From NCBI GenBank assembly GCA_030372985.1, contig JAUCQB010000065.1, positions 1 through 55,064 on the forward strand: DNA of 55,064 nucleotides, read 5' to 3'. The position numbers and the translations under genes were made by a program. Each line of letters starts with the position of its first letter. Position 1 is the first letter of the stretch. Shown here piece after piece: positions 7,951-15,967 of the stretch. The notes under the pieces are model-generated. The model did not search any database. It had not been told where the DNA came from and worked only from the letters and a program-made list of their open reading frames with translations. The stretch comes from Phycisphaerae bacterium. GTDB taxonomy: Bacteria; Planctomycetota; Phycisphaerae; UBA1845; PWPN01.

Positions 7951-10900
7951 ATGGCTCCAGTGGGAGGGATCAGGCCAAAGGTGGAACCCCGTGCCTCTCA
8001 CCAACGACACCCGTTCGCTCGGGTCGCGGCGCTGCTGGCGATTCTGGCTGCGTGCGACCCGGCCGGCATGGAGGCAGCAGGCCCCGCCGCACAGCCGATC
8101 CGCATCAACACCAACAGCTCCGCCGCGCCGGCCGGGAACGTCAGCGCCGAACGCGGTCCGGTCGTTCAGATCTCTGAGGAGGCCGCGTCGCTGATGGCCC
8201 GTGCCCGCGAGGGCGTGCAGCGCCAAGACTGGAAACTGGCGATCGACTCTCTGCAGCGGATCGTGGAATTGCCCGGCGAACACGTTCTGCGGGTCAATGA
8301 CAACAAATACGAATCCGCCCGCGTGCAGGCTCACCGACAGATCGCCGCCTTGCCGTCCGAGAGCCTGCAAGCCTACCGCACGCTGAACGACGCCGAGGCG
8401 GCCGTGCTGCTCGAACAGGGGCGGCGAGAGCAGGACGTCAGGTTGCTGACGACGGTCGTCCAGCGATACCTGCTGACCCGTTCGGGTGATGACGCGGCCG
8501 TCACGCTGGCGGAATGGCTGATGGACGAGGGCCGGTTCTCCGAGGCGGCTGCCCTGCTGCGGACCGTGCGTCTGATCTACCCCGACTCGGACCTGCCTGC
8601 CTGGCTCGTACCCATGCGTCTGACCGCCTGCTTCGCAGGCATGGGTCAGGACCAGCGAGCCGAAGAGATGCTCAAACAGTTGGAGGCGGCGGAGGCCGTC
8701 GCTCCGATCCCACCCGAAAAGCTGCAGCAGCTCCGGCAGCATGTCAGCAGAAGCAACAGCAGACGCGACGCGCAGCAAGCAGCGTCATGGCCCATGGCTT
8801 GCGGCAACGTCTCTCGGGACGGCATCCAGCATGTTGTCGAACCCAGCCTGGTCGAACAACACTGCATGACGGCGGTGCTGCCGATCCCAAGGCTGGCTGA
8901 ACTGTCCGAGGCCCTCGATGAAGTGGCGGTGAAGACCGGCTTTATCCCCGGACGGCAGATCGTTGCCCATGAGGACCTTGTCATCGTCAAGGCGGCTCGC
9001 AACCTGGTTGCCCTGGACGCCAACACACTCACGCCCCTGTGGACCACGGAACCGCCCATCGAGCCGGCCAAGGCGCTCTCGGCGGACAGCCCGGCTCAGA
9101 TGCTGCTGCTGCAACCGGCGATGCAGCAGCCTTACGTAGGCAGCATCCAGGACCTGAGCCAACCTCAAGCGTTGCTTGCGTTGGCCTGTGCGGCCAACAG
9201 CGACGTGGTCATCGCGGACAACAAGGTGTTGACGCTGACCTATCCGGAGGACGGGTTGCCGATTCCAAACCTGCAGACGCAGCGCGACGCAAATGTGGTC
9301 TTCCTGGCCGGGCAGGCCGTGGCGGGCACGTGGCCCAACCGTGTTCAGGCATACGCCCTCAAGGACGGTTCGTTCCTGTGGGAAAGCGACACCACCGGCC
9401 TGACCGGCACCAGCACGGCACCGGCGGAGGACGTCGCGTGCCAATTCCTGGCCACGCCGATCCCGGCGGAGGGCCATCTGCTGGCCCCCTGCAAAGTCAA
9501 CAACGATCTGTACCTCCTGGCTTTGGAGGCGGCCACGGGCAGGCATGCCTGGCACGTTTTTCTCTGCGGGATGAGCGCGACGGCATCTTCCAGCGCGGTG
9601 GAATCGATGCGGATCGCCATCTCGGACGGGGTGGCGTTCGTGCTCACCGGGCAAGGTCTGATCTTTGCCATCGAGATACCGAGCCGATCGGTGTTGTGGG
9701 CCATTCGATACCCGGCACGGAAAACAACCCGGCGTGAACCGGCTCGGGCCTGGGAACCGCCGGTGGCGACCGCGGACGTGCTTCTGGCCGCCCCAGTGGA
9801 CGCGAATCATCTCTTTTGCATTGACCGGTTCACGGGGGATGTGCGTTGGCAGGCCGAGCTGCACGAAGCGGTTCAGATTCTGGGGGTGGATCGCTCGCAT
9901 GCGTGGGTGGTGGGCAATCAACTTCAAATGATCGATCTGCACACCGGCCTGCCGGTCTGGACCAAGGCAAGCATCAACGTGAACGGTCGCGGCTCGTTGA
10001 GCGGCAACCGCATTTACCTGCCGACGCCCGGCGGCGTGATCGCCTTTCAGGCCAGGACCGGCGAACCGACCACGCTGAACGGAACAGGCGGCGCCATGCC
10101 GGGCAATCTGCTTGCCTGGGACGGCGCGCTGTACAGCGTGGGCATCAGCGAAGTGCGCAAGTATCCGGATCTGGGCAGCGGGTACGAGACGGCCGTCGCA
10201 CGGCATCAGACGGATCCGACGAATCCATCGAAGGCCATTCGCCTGGCACGGCTGGAGCTTGTGCTCAACAGGCCGGCTGCCGCCCTGGCAGCACTGGCCT
10301 TGCTGGGCGACGAGTTGAGGACAAAGGACCCGTGGAAACACGGACAGGCGGTTCATCTTCGCGTGGAGGCGTTGCTGGCGATCGCCGCGGACGAAAAGAA
10401 GACTGAGGGCGAGGCGGAAGAATCGCTTCAGCAAGCCCGTACGATCGCCGAATCGGCCGAAGATCGCATCCGGACTGCTCTGGCCATGGGAGACCATTTG
10501 AGGCAGCGTCAGCGGCTGCTGGAGGGATGCGAGCAATACTTGTTGCTGGCTGTGTCGCCGGCCGGTGACGAGATGGTTTCTCTTGAGAAGGGGCTTGAGC
10601 AACAGGCCCGACTGCTTGCCAACCAGCGACTGGTCACCGCGATTCCCCAATTATCCGCCGAAGATCGCCAGACGCTGGCGGAGCGTACTCGGCAGTATCT
10701 ATCCGAGGGGGCCGGCAATCGCGACGCGGGCAGCCTGCGGAGGGTGATGGACTGCCCCGCCGCGGGGGATGCGTCTCAGGAAGCACGGCTGCATCTGGCC
10801 ATCTGGGCAATTGAGAACTTGCAGTTTGAGCAAGCGGAGAGCTTGCTTCGACAGGTTCTGAATCATGACGCTGCGCCGGAAACGAGGGCAGAGACGGCGG

Positions 10901-12582
10901 CCAGGTTGGCGGCGATCTGTCTGCTGCCGGCGGAGCTCCACCAGCCGGTGACGGGGGCTGCGCTTCTGGATCGGCTTGAAACCGAATGGGGTGAAGTCGA
11001 GATTCCTGCGGATGCACTGGCTGACCCGCTGGAACCGGCGACGGAGCGCCCGGCTTCATTGTCAAGGGTCACCGGTCGCGTCGCCGCCGACACCTTATGG
11101 CGGAAACTGGACGCGTCGTCGTTGGCCAGGTCCCAGGCGGTCGTCGGCCCTTGCGTACTGGGGCCTTTGCAGGGCAACGTCAGATTGCTGACCGAGAATA
11201 GCTGTCCGTTGATGGCCCGAAACGAATCCAACGAGGCGGCAAAGACAACTCTGGTTGACATGGCGGAGAACAAGGTTCTTGAGGCTCGGCGACTGGGCAT
11301 GCAAGAGCCGCTGTGGGAGACTGAACTGCGATTGTCGGAGCAGCCGGCGGTGGATGTGGGTACGGGTATGCCGGTGACTTCATTTCAGGTTCAGATCAGA
11401 GAGACTTCGGGTACCCGCTGGACAGTCCGGCCGGCCGTCGGCGTTCTTGACGGCCAGACGCTGATTGTCAACAGCGCGTTTGGTCTTCATGCGGTCGGGC
11501 TGCTGACCGGTCGCCGGCTGTGGTCACGACCCTTTACTCCCCCTTGCCCACCGGGATCGAACCCTGTTGCCTCAGACCTGTGGCTCTGGGTTCACGATGG
11601 CCAGCTGATCAGCCTGGATGCCTCCGGCCGGATGGAGGTGGCCCGATCGTCTGACGGTTCCCGCATTTTATGGAGCCGGCGAATGCCGAAGCGGCAGTGG
11701 CATATCGTCCGGGCTCGCGGCCCCTATGTGATTGCGGCCGACGAGAAGATACAGCAGGTCGACGTGTTTCGGCTGACCGACGGGCAACACATCGGCCAGT
11801 GCCGGTTCATTCAGCCGGAGGCGGCCGCGAACCGGATCAATCTGCTGCTGTTCGATGACGTGATTTGCGGGCCGGTGTCGGAGACGGAGGTTGCGGCATT
11901 TGAACTGGCCTCACCCGGCACCGAGCGGTGGCGAACAACCGTGACCGGGCGACTTTCACAGATCTTCAAACCCACGCCCGATCTGGCGGCCATTGCGGAC
12001 TACGCCGGCCAAGTTGAGATCCGGGAGCCGTCCACGGGCAAGAGCCGCGGCCGGTTTGCGTCCCCGGCCTGTGCGGAGGGGGTGATCGACGGGGCTCTGG
12101 TCGATGGCGTGTTCTATCTCATCGGCTATTTCGAACGACCCGCCCGGATGCCTCGCCGAATATACGGCTGGCACGGCCTTGCGGCCATTCGTGCCCAGGA
12201 CGGTACAATTCTCTGGGAGCGGAAGGACATCGCCCCGGGTACGTTCTTGACGGCGGACGTGTTGCGGATGTCATCGAATGCCATCCCGCTGGCTACACTG
12301 GCAGAGGCTTCCGAAACCGGCGGCACGAGCCGGCCGACCGTGGTCAGTTCGCAGCCGGAAACCGGCCACCCGACAGGCAGGATCGAGATGTGTCTGCTGG
12401 ACAAGGCAACCGGCCACGAGATCGGACAGCGGGTCAGCCGGCTGCTGCCAACGGGGATGCGCGGAAGCCTGATCCTGGACGTTTGCGTGTGGGGCGGGGA
12501 GATGATCGTTCGCATGGCCGCTTGTGAACTTCGATTCGCCGTTGAGACTCCCGGTAATGATCCGGCGCTGGGGGTGAGATGA
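7951..12582 (+). CDS. Giant PQQ-type beta-propeller protein with central helical region
   Basis: The product is 1543 residues. A leader with the stretch VAALLAILAAC suggests a lipid-anchored or exported protein, though the start is uncertain. Residues about 75-250 are helical and TPR-like (LMARAREGVQRQDWKLAIDSL). A first set of PQQ-type blades follows (LVALDANTLTPLWTTEP, YLLALEAATGRHAWHVFL, LFCIDRFTGDVRWQAEL, QMIDLHTGLPVWTKAS). A second helical region lies at about 750-1000, then a second propeller (FGLHAVGLLTGRRLWSRPF, GLAAIRAQDGTILWERKD). These blades belong to the BamB/quinoprotein-like family, but no cofactor ligands were identified, so a scaffold role is more likely than an enzyme. It ends 1 base before the next gene. 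Confidence 0.8.
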   Translation: MAPVGGIRPKVEPRASHQRHPFARVAALLAILAACDPAGMEAAGPAAQPIRINTNSSAAPAGNVSAERGPVVQISEEAASLMARAREGVQRQDWKLAIDSLQRIVELPGEHVLRVNDNKYESARVQAHRQIAALPSESLQAYRTLNDAEAAVLLEQGRREQDVRLLTTVVQRYLLTRSGDDAAVTLAEWLMDEGRFSEAAALLRTVRLIYPDSDLPAWLVPMRLTACFAGMGQDQRAEEMLKQLEAAEAVAPIPPEKLQQLRQHVSRSNSRRDAQQAASWPMACGNVSRDGIQHVVEPSLVEQHCMTAVLPIPRLAELSEALDEVAVKTGFIPGRQIVAHEDLVIVKAARNLVALDANTLTPLWTTEPPIEPAKALSADSPAQMLLLQPAMQQPYVGSIQDLSQPQALLALACAANSDVVIADNKVLTLTYPEDGLPIPNLQTQRDANVVFLAGQAVAGTWPNRVQAYALKDGSFLWESDTTGLTGTSTAPAEDVACQFLATPIPAEGHLLAPCKVNNDLYLLALEAATGRHAWHVFLCGMSATASSSAVESMRIAISDGVAFVLTGQGLIFAIEIPSRSVLWAIRYPARKTTRREPARAWEPPVATADVLLAAPVDANHLFCIDRFTGDVRWQAELHEAVQILGVDRSHAWVVGNQLQMIDLHTGLPVWTKASINVNGRGSLSGNRIYLPTPGGVIAFQARTGEPTTLNGTGGAMPGNLLAWDGALYSVGISEVRKYPDLGSGYETAVARHQTDPTNPSKAIRLARLELVLNRPAAALAALALLGDELRTKDPWKHGQAVHLRVEALLAIAADEKKTEGEAEESLQQARTIAESAEDRIRTALAMGDHLRQRQRLLEGCEQYLLLAVSPAGDEMVSLEKGLEQQARLLANQRLVTAIPQLSAEDRQTLAERTRQYLSEGAGNRDAGSLRRVMDCPAAGDASQEARLHLAIWAIENLQFEQAESLLRQVLNHDAAPETRAETAARLAAICLLPAELHQPVTGAALLDRLETEWGEVEIPADALADPLEPATERPASLSRVTGRVAADTLWRKLDASSLARSQAVVGPCVLGPLQGNVRLLTENSCPLMARNESNEAAKTTLVDMAENKVLEARRLGMQEPLWETELRLSEQPAVDVGTGMPVTSFQVQIRETSGTRWTVRPAVGVLDGQTLIVNSAFGLHAVGLLTGRRLWSRPFTPPCPPGSNPVASDLWLWVHDGQLISLDASGRMEVARSSDGSRILWSRRMPKRQWHIVRARGPYVIAADEKIQQVDVFRLTDGQHIGQCRFIQPEAAANRINLLLFDDVICGPVSETEVAAFELASPGTERWRTTVTGRLSQIFKPTPDLAAIADYAGQVEIREPSTGKSRGRFASPACAEGVIDGALVDGVFYLIGYFERPARMPRRIYGWHGLAAIRAQDGTILWERKDIAPGTFLTADVLRMSSNAIPLATLAEASETGGTSRPTVVSSQPETGHPTGRIEMCLLDKATGHEIGQRVSRLLPTGMRGSLILDVCVWGGEMIVRMAACELRFAVETPGNDPALGVR

Positions 12583-12583
12583 G

Positions 12584-13639
12584 ATGAGCCGTCGCGTGAT
12601 CGTGCTGGTTCTGTTATCGACGTTTGTCGGCGCCGGCGTGTTTACGGCACGAGCCGAGTTGCCGTCAACGCTTCCGCCGCTGGTCACGCCGGAGACACAG
12701 AGCGCGATCGACCGCGGGCTTGAGTATCTGGCCCGGACGCAGAGCCGCGACGGCGCCTGGCGGCACAGCGGATCATGGGGCCACTATCCGACGGCCATGA
12801 CGGCCCTGGCCGGGCTGACGATGCTGGCCAACGGCAACACCGCCACGCAGGGCAAGTACGCTCCGAATGTCAGTCGGGCGGCCAATTTCCTGCTGGCTTC
12901 GTCCCAGCCAAACGGTTTGATCGCACGCGAGGAGGAATCGGGCCGTTCGATGCACGGGCACGGTTTTGCGATGCTCTTTCTGGGCCAGCTTCACGGCATG
13001 GAAGAGGACAACGAAAAACAGGATCGCATCGCCTCGGTTCTTCGCCGAGCCGTCGAACTGACCGCCCGAAGCCAGAGCAGGCAAGGAGGCTGGCTCTATT
13101 CGCCGGATTCCTCGGGTGACGAGGGTTCCGTGACGGTCACGCAGCTTCAGGGACTGCGGGCCAGCCGCAACGTTGGCGTCGCCGTACCCAAGCAGGTGAT
13201 CGATGGAGCCATGAAGTACCTTGATATGTCGACGCTTCCGGACGGCGGGATCTCGTATCGGGCCGATCGTCAGGGAGGCAGCCGGCCGCCGATCACCGCA
13301 GCGGCGGTGGCGTGCTGGTACAATGCGGGCCTCTACGACTACCCGGCGGCGGTCAAGGCCCTGGAATACTGCAAGCAGCGAGTGGGCAACGGACAGGCGC
13401 GCACCACGGGCGTCTGGGGACACTACTACTACGCCCACCTGTATATGGCCCAGATCATGTGGCTCAGCAGCAAGGAAAACTGGGAGTGGTACTTTCCGAC
13501 GATGAGAGACTGGCTGATCGCGCAGCAGGCGCCTGATGGTTCGTGGGAAGGCGACGGCGTCGGGAAGGTGTATGGGACGGCGATTGCGACGTTCATCCTG
13601 CAGATTCCGTACGGCTATTTGCCGATTCTGCAGCGATGA
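12584..13639 (+). CDS. Secreted squalene-cyclase-fold (prenyltransferase repeat) protein
   Basis: The 351-residue product has a signal peptide (MSRRVIVLVLLSTFVGAGVF...ARA). It then carries several QxxDGxW-type repeats: YLARTQSRDGAWR, ARSQSRQGGWLYSP, DMSTLPDGGISYR and LIAQQAPDGSWEG. These define the alpha/alpha-toroid fold of squalene cyclases and prenyltransferase beta subunits. The DxDD catalytic motif of true cyclases is not seen, and the protein is exported. It is therefore more probably a binding or scaffold protein than a hopanoid enzyme. It starts 1 base after the PQQ gene stop, indicating tight cotranscription, and sits upstream of moxR. Confidence 0.75.
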   Translation: MSRRVIVLVLLSTFVGAGVFTARAELPSTLPPLVTPETQSAIDRGLEYLARTQSRDGAWRHSGSWGHYPTAMTALAGLTMLANGNTATQGKYAPNVSRAANFLLASSQPNGLIAREEESGRSMHGHGFAMLFLGQLHGMEEDNEKQDRIASVLRRAVELTARSQSRQGGWLYSPDSSGDEGSVTVTQLQGLRASRNVGVAVPKQVIDGAMKYLDMSTLPDGGISYRADRQGGSRPPITAAAVACWYNAGLYDYPAAVKALEYCKQRVGNGQARTTGVWGHYYYAHLYMAQIMWLSSKENWEWYFPTMRDWLIAQQAPDGSWEGDGVGKVYGTAIATFILQIPYGYLPILQR

Positions 13640-13702
13640 ACCCGAGACTGTGCAGCCCGAAAACCGGTGTGGGACCATCTTGCCGGTCCAGCCACAGGCC
13701 CT

Positions 13703-13751
13703 TGACCGACCCCCGTAAGTCGGTCACGGGCAGGTTGGAAGCCTGTCCTGC
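13703..13751. repeat. Two intergenic hairpins before moxR
   Basis: TGACCGAC (13703-13710) pairs with GTCGGTCA (13719-13726). A second small palindrome of GCAGG/CCTGC type follows at 13730-13751. These fill most of the 155-base gap before the MoxR gene. Confidence 0.4.
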
Positions 13752-13794
13752 ACGGCCTTCGGTTGCACTCTAACGCAGAACGGAAGCACTGGTC

Positions 13795-14865
13795 ATGAAT
13801 GAATCACCATCGTCACCGAGCCAGGATGATCTGGCGGCAGTCCATCGTCTGCGGGAGGCCCACGAGGGCATCTGCGAAGGCCTGTCGAGAGTCATCGTCG
13901 GGCAGAACGAAGTGGTCGAGCAACTGCTCATTGCTCTGTTCGCCGGCGGTCACTGCATCATCGAGGGTGTGCCGGGGCTGGCCAAGACGCTGATGATCTC
14001 GACGCTGGCCCGGTCGCTGAGTCTGTCGTTTTCGCGCATCCAGTTCACGCCCGACCTGATGCCGTCGGACATCACCGGCACGGAGGTGATTCAGGAGGAT
14101 CGGGCCACCGGGACGCGGTCGTTCACGTTTCTGCGCGGTCCGGTGTTCGCGAACGTCGTGCTGGCCGACGAGATCAACCGGACGCCGCCGAAAACACAAG
14201 CGGCGCTTCTGGAGGCCATGCAGGAGCGGCAAGTGACCGCGGGCGGCAAGCGGCACCCGCTCGAACCGCCGTTCTTCGTGCTGGCCACTCAGAACCCCAT
14301 CGAGCAGGAAGGGACCTACCCGCTGCCCGAGGCTCAGCAGGACCGCTTCATGTTCAAGGTCTTCGTCGGGTATCCCAGCTATGAGGAGGAACTGCGGATC
14401 GCGGAACTGACTCTGGGAGACGTCGCCGTCGCGGTCGACTCGATCAAGCCCGCCCTCGGCACCGACGAGGTGCTTGACCTGCAGAAGACCGTCCAGCGGG
14501 TCCCAGCGGCCAAACGGGTCGTCGCCCACGCACTTGATCTGGTTCGGGCCACCCGGCCGGACGAGCCCTCGGCGCCGGAGGTCGTGCGGCGGATGATCCG
14601 TTGGGGCGCCGGCCCGCGAGCGGTGCAGTTCATGGTCGCCGCCGCAAAGGCCAGGGCCATTCTCCATAATCAGTACCACGTGTCCGCCGAGGATGTCCGG
14701 GCCGTTGCCCACCCGGTATTGCGACACCGGATCGTCACCAGCTACGCGGCTGAGGCCGAGGGCTACACCACCGACCGCATCATCGACGAGTTGCTGAAAC
14801 GCATCGACCCGAACCAGTCGCCGATCACACAAGATGCCCGACTACGCAAAGTACTTGAATCCTGA
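13795..14865 (+). CDS. MoxR-family AAA+ ATPase
   Basis: The 356-residue product is a full-length AAA_3 ATPase of the MoxR family. It has Walker A GVPGLAKT at residues 58-65, Walker B VVLADEIN at 121-128, the sensor stretch [19 protein letters not shown], and the C-terminal lid domain with [12 protein letters not shown] and VLRHRI. Family members are hexameric chaperone-like ATPases that activate or assemble partner complexes, typically with VWA-domain proteins. The following gene (DUF58) overlaps by 32 bases and two more VWA-type genes come next, the classic MoxR arrangement. It acts in the cytoplasm at the membrane face. Confidence 0.93.
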   Translation: MNESPSSPSQDDLAAVHRLREAHEGICEGLSRVIVGQNEVVEQLLIALFAGGHCIIEGVPGLAKTLMISTLARSLSLSFSRIQFTPDLMPSDITGTEVIQEDRATGTRSFTFLRGPVFANVVLADEINRTPPKTQAALLEAMQERQVTAGGKRHPLEPPFFVLATQNPIEQEGTYPLPEAQQDRFMFKVFVGYPSYEEELRIAELTLGDVAVAVDSIKPALGTDEVLDLQKTVQRVPAAKRVVAHALDLVRATRPDEPSAPEVVRRMIRWGAGPRAVQFMVAAAKARAILHNQYHVSAEDVRAVAHPVLRHRIVTSYAAEAEGYTTDRIIDELLKRIDPNQSPITQDARLRKVLES

Positions 14866-15376
14866 CGTCCTCGCGAAGATCTCCCGGCTCGAATTGCGGG
14901 CCAGGATGGTCGTCGAGGGCTTCGTATCCGGCATGCACCGCAGCCCGTACCACGGGTACAGCGTGGAGTTCGCGGCCCACCGCGAGTATGTTCCCGGCGA
15001 CGACATTCGTCACATCGACTGGCGGCTGTTTGCCCGCGGCGACCGGCTGTACATCAAGCAGTACGAAGAGGAGACGAACCTTCGGGCCCACATTCTGCTG
15101 GACTGCTCGAAGTCGATGGGGTATCGGGAACATGCGACCCCCCCCCAGCCCCCCCTTGTCAAGGGGGGTAGCAGAATCGTTGTCAAGGAGGGCAAGAGGC
15201 GAGGGGTCGCGCATGTCCAAGTTCGACTATGCTTGCACGGTTGCGGCCTCGCTGGCTTACCTGCTGCTGAACCAGCAGGACTCGTGCGGGCTGGTGCTGT
15301 TCGACCACGCGATTCGCGACCAGGTGCCACCGGCATCCAGCCCCGCGCAGGTGTCATCGATCATCGAGCTGATTGA
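14834..15376 (+). CDS. DUF58 protein, N-terminal part, frameshifted
   Basis: Reading from the ATG at 14834 gives the start of a DUF58 protein: [20 protein letters not shown], then [20 protein letters not shown] and [13 protein letters not shown], the first strand of the VWA-like fold with its DxSxS-type motif. At about 15137 the frame enters an inserted GC palindrome with nine consecutive C residues. The reading then continues in the wrong frame as 58 or so unrelated residues to a stop at 15376. The correct continuation lies in the +1 frame from 15210. The start overlaps moxR by 32 bases. As read, the gene encodes only the first third of the protein. Confidence 0.75.
   Translation: MPDYAKYLNPDVLAKISRLELRARMVVEGFVSGMHRSPYHGYSVEFAAHREYVPGDDIRHIDWRLFARGDRLYIKQYEEETNLRAHILLDCSKSMGYREHATPPQPPLVKGGSRIVVKEGKRRGVAHVQVRLCLHGCGLAGLPAAEPAGLVRAGAVRPRDSRPGATGIQPRAGVIDHRAD
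15137..15209. repeat. Palindromic C-rich element inserted in the DUF58 gene
   Basis: About 73 bases that have no counterpart in DUF58 proteins lie between codons for GYREHA and RMSKFDYA. The core is a hairpin in which CCCCCCTT (15150-15157) pairs with AAGGGGGG (15160-15167), and CATGCGACC / GGGGTCGCGCATG flank the whole as an outer inverted repeat. The length is one more than a multiple of three, which breaks the frame. A run of nine C (15138-15146) would restore it if it were eight. The core resembles a short palindrome found dispersed in many bacterial genomes. Confidence 0.7.
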
Positions 15377-15812
15377 GCGGCAGCGGCCGGACCACACGAC
15401 CGACATCAAGATGCTGCCGGCCCAGCTTGCGGACCAGCTTCGCCAGCGCGGGCTGATCATACTCATCAGCGACTTGCTGGCCGACGCAGACGACATCGTC
15501 AGCGGTCTTCAGCAGCTTCGTCACGGGCGTCAGGATCTGATCGTCCTTCAGGTGCTGGATCACGATGAGCTGACGTTTCCGTTTGAGCACAACACGCTGT
15601 TCGAGGGGCTGGAGGACCCGGAGATTCGATTGCTGACCGATCCCCAGTCCTTGCGAGCGGCGTATCTGCGTGTGGTCGGAGACTTCGTGAGCCGGATTCG
15701 TGCATCCTGCGTCAACAACCGCATCGACTACCGGCTGCTGTCGACACGAGACCCGCTGGACGCCGCGCTGACAGCGTTTCTAGCAGCGAGGATGCATCAG
15801 GCGAGGAGATAG
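15213..15812 (+). CDS. DUF58 protein, C-terminal part
   Basis: From an ATG at 15213 the frame encodes the rest of a DUF58 protein: [52 protein letters not shown] and [13 protein letters not shown], ending [21 protein letters not shown]. These are normal VWA-like strands for the family. GAGGGG (15201-15206) lies 6 bases before this ATG and could let the fragment be translated by itself as about 199 residues. Otherwise it would be made only by frameshifting or slippage in the C9 tract upstream. The frame is also open upstream to 14988, without homology there. Confidence 0.7.
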   Translation: MSKFDYACTVAASLAYLLLNQQDSCGLVLFDHAIRDQVPPASSPAQVSSIIELIERQRPDHTTDIKMLPAQLADQLRQRGLIILISDLLADADDIVSGLQQLRHGRQDLIVLQVLDHDELTFPFEHNTLFEGLEDPEIRLLTDPQSLRAAYLRVVGDFVSRIRASCVNNRIDYRLLSTRDPLDAALTAFLAARMHQARR

Positions 15813-15823
15813 GGTTCAGAGAC

Positions 15824-15915
15824 GAAGGATGAAGGCGGAAGGAGGAAGGATGAAAGGAACATGATGAGCGATGACGGTGGTCAGATTCATCCTTCATCCC
15901 TCATCCTTCATCCTT
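15824..15915. repeat. GGATGAA-word palindromic repeat
   Basis: Words of GAAGGATGAAGG type (15824-15858) face their inverse, TTCATCCTTCATCCC-type words (15886-15915), across a 27-base middle. Bases 15886-15909 recur exactly at 24519-24542. The element occupies the gap between DUF58 and the BatA-like gene. Confidence 0.6.
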
Positions 15916-15967
15916 TGAGGATACGACAAACACCGGGCAGGCAGCAGGCGTTGGGAATCGAAGATCG

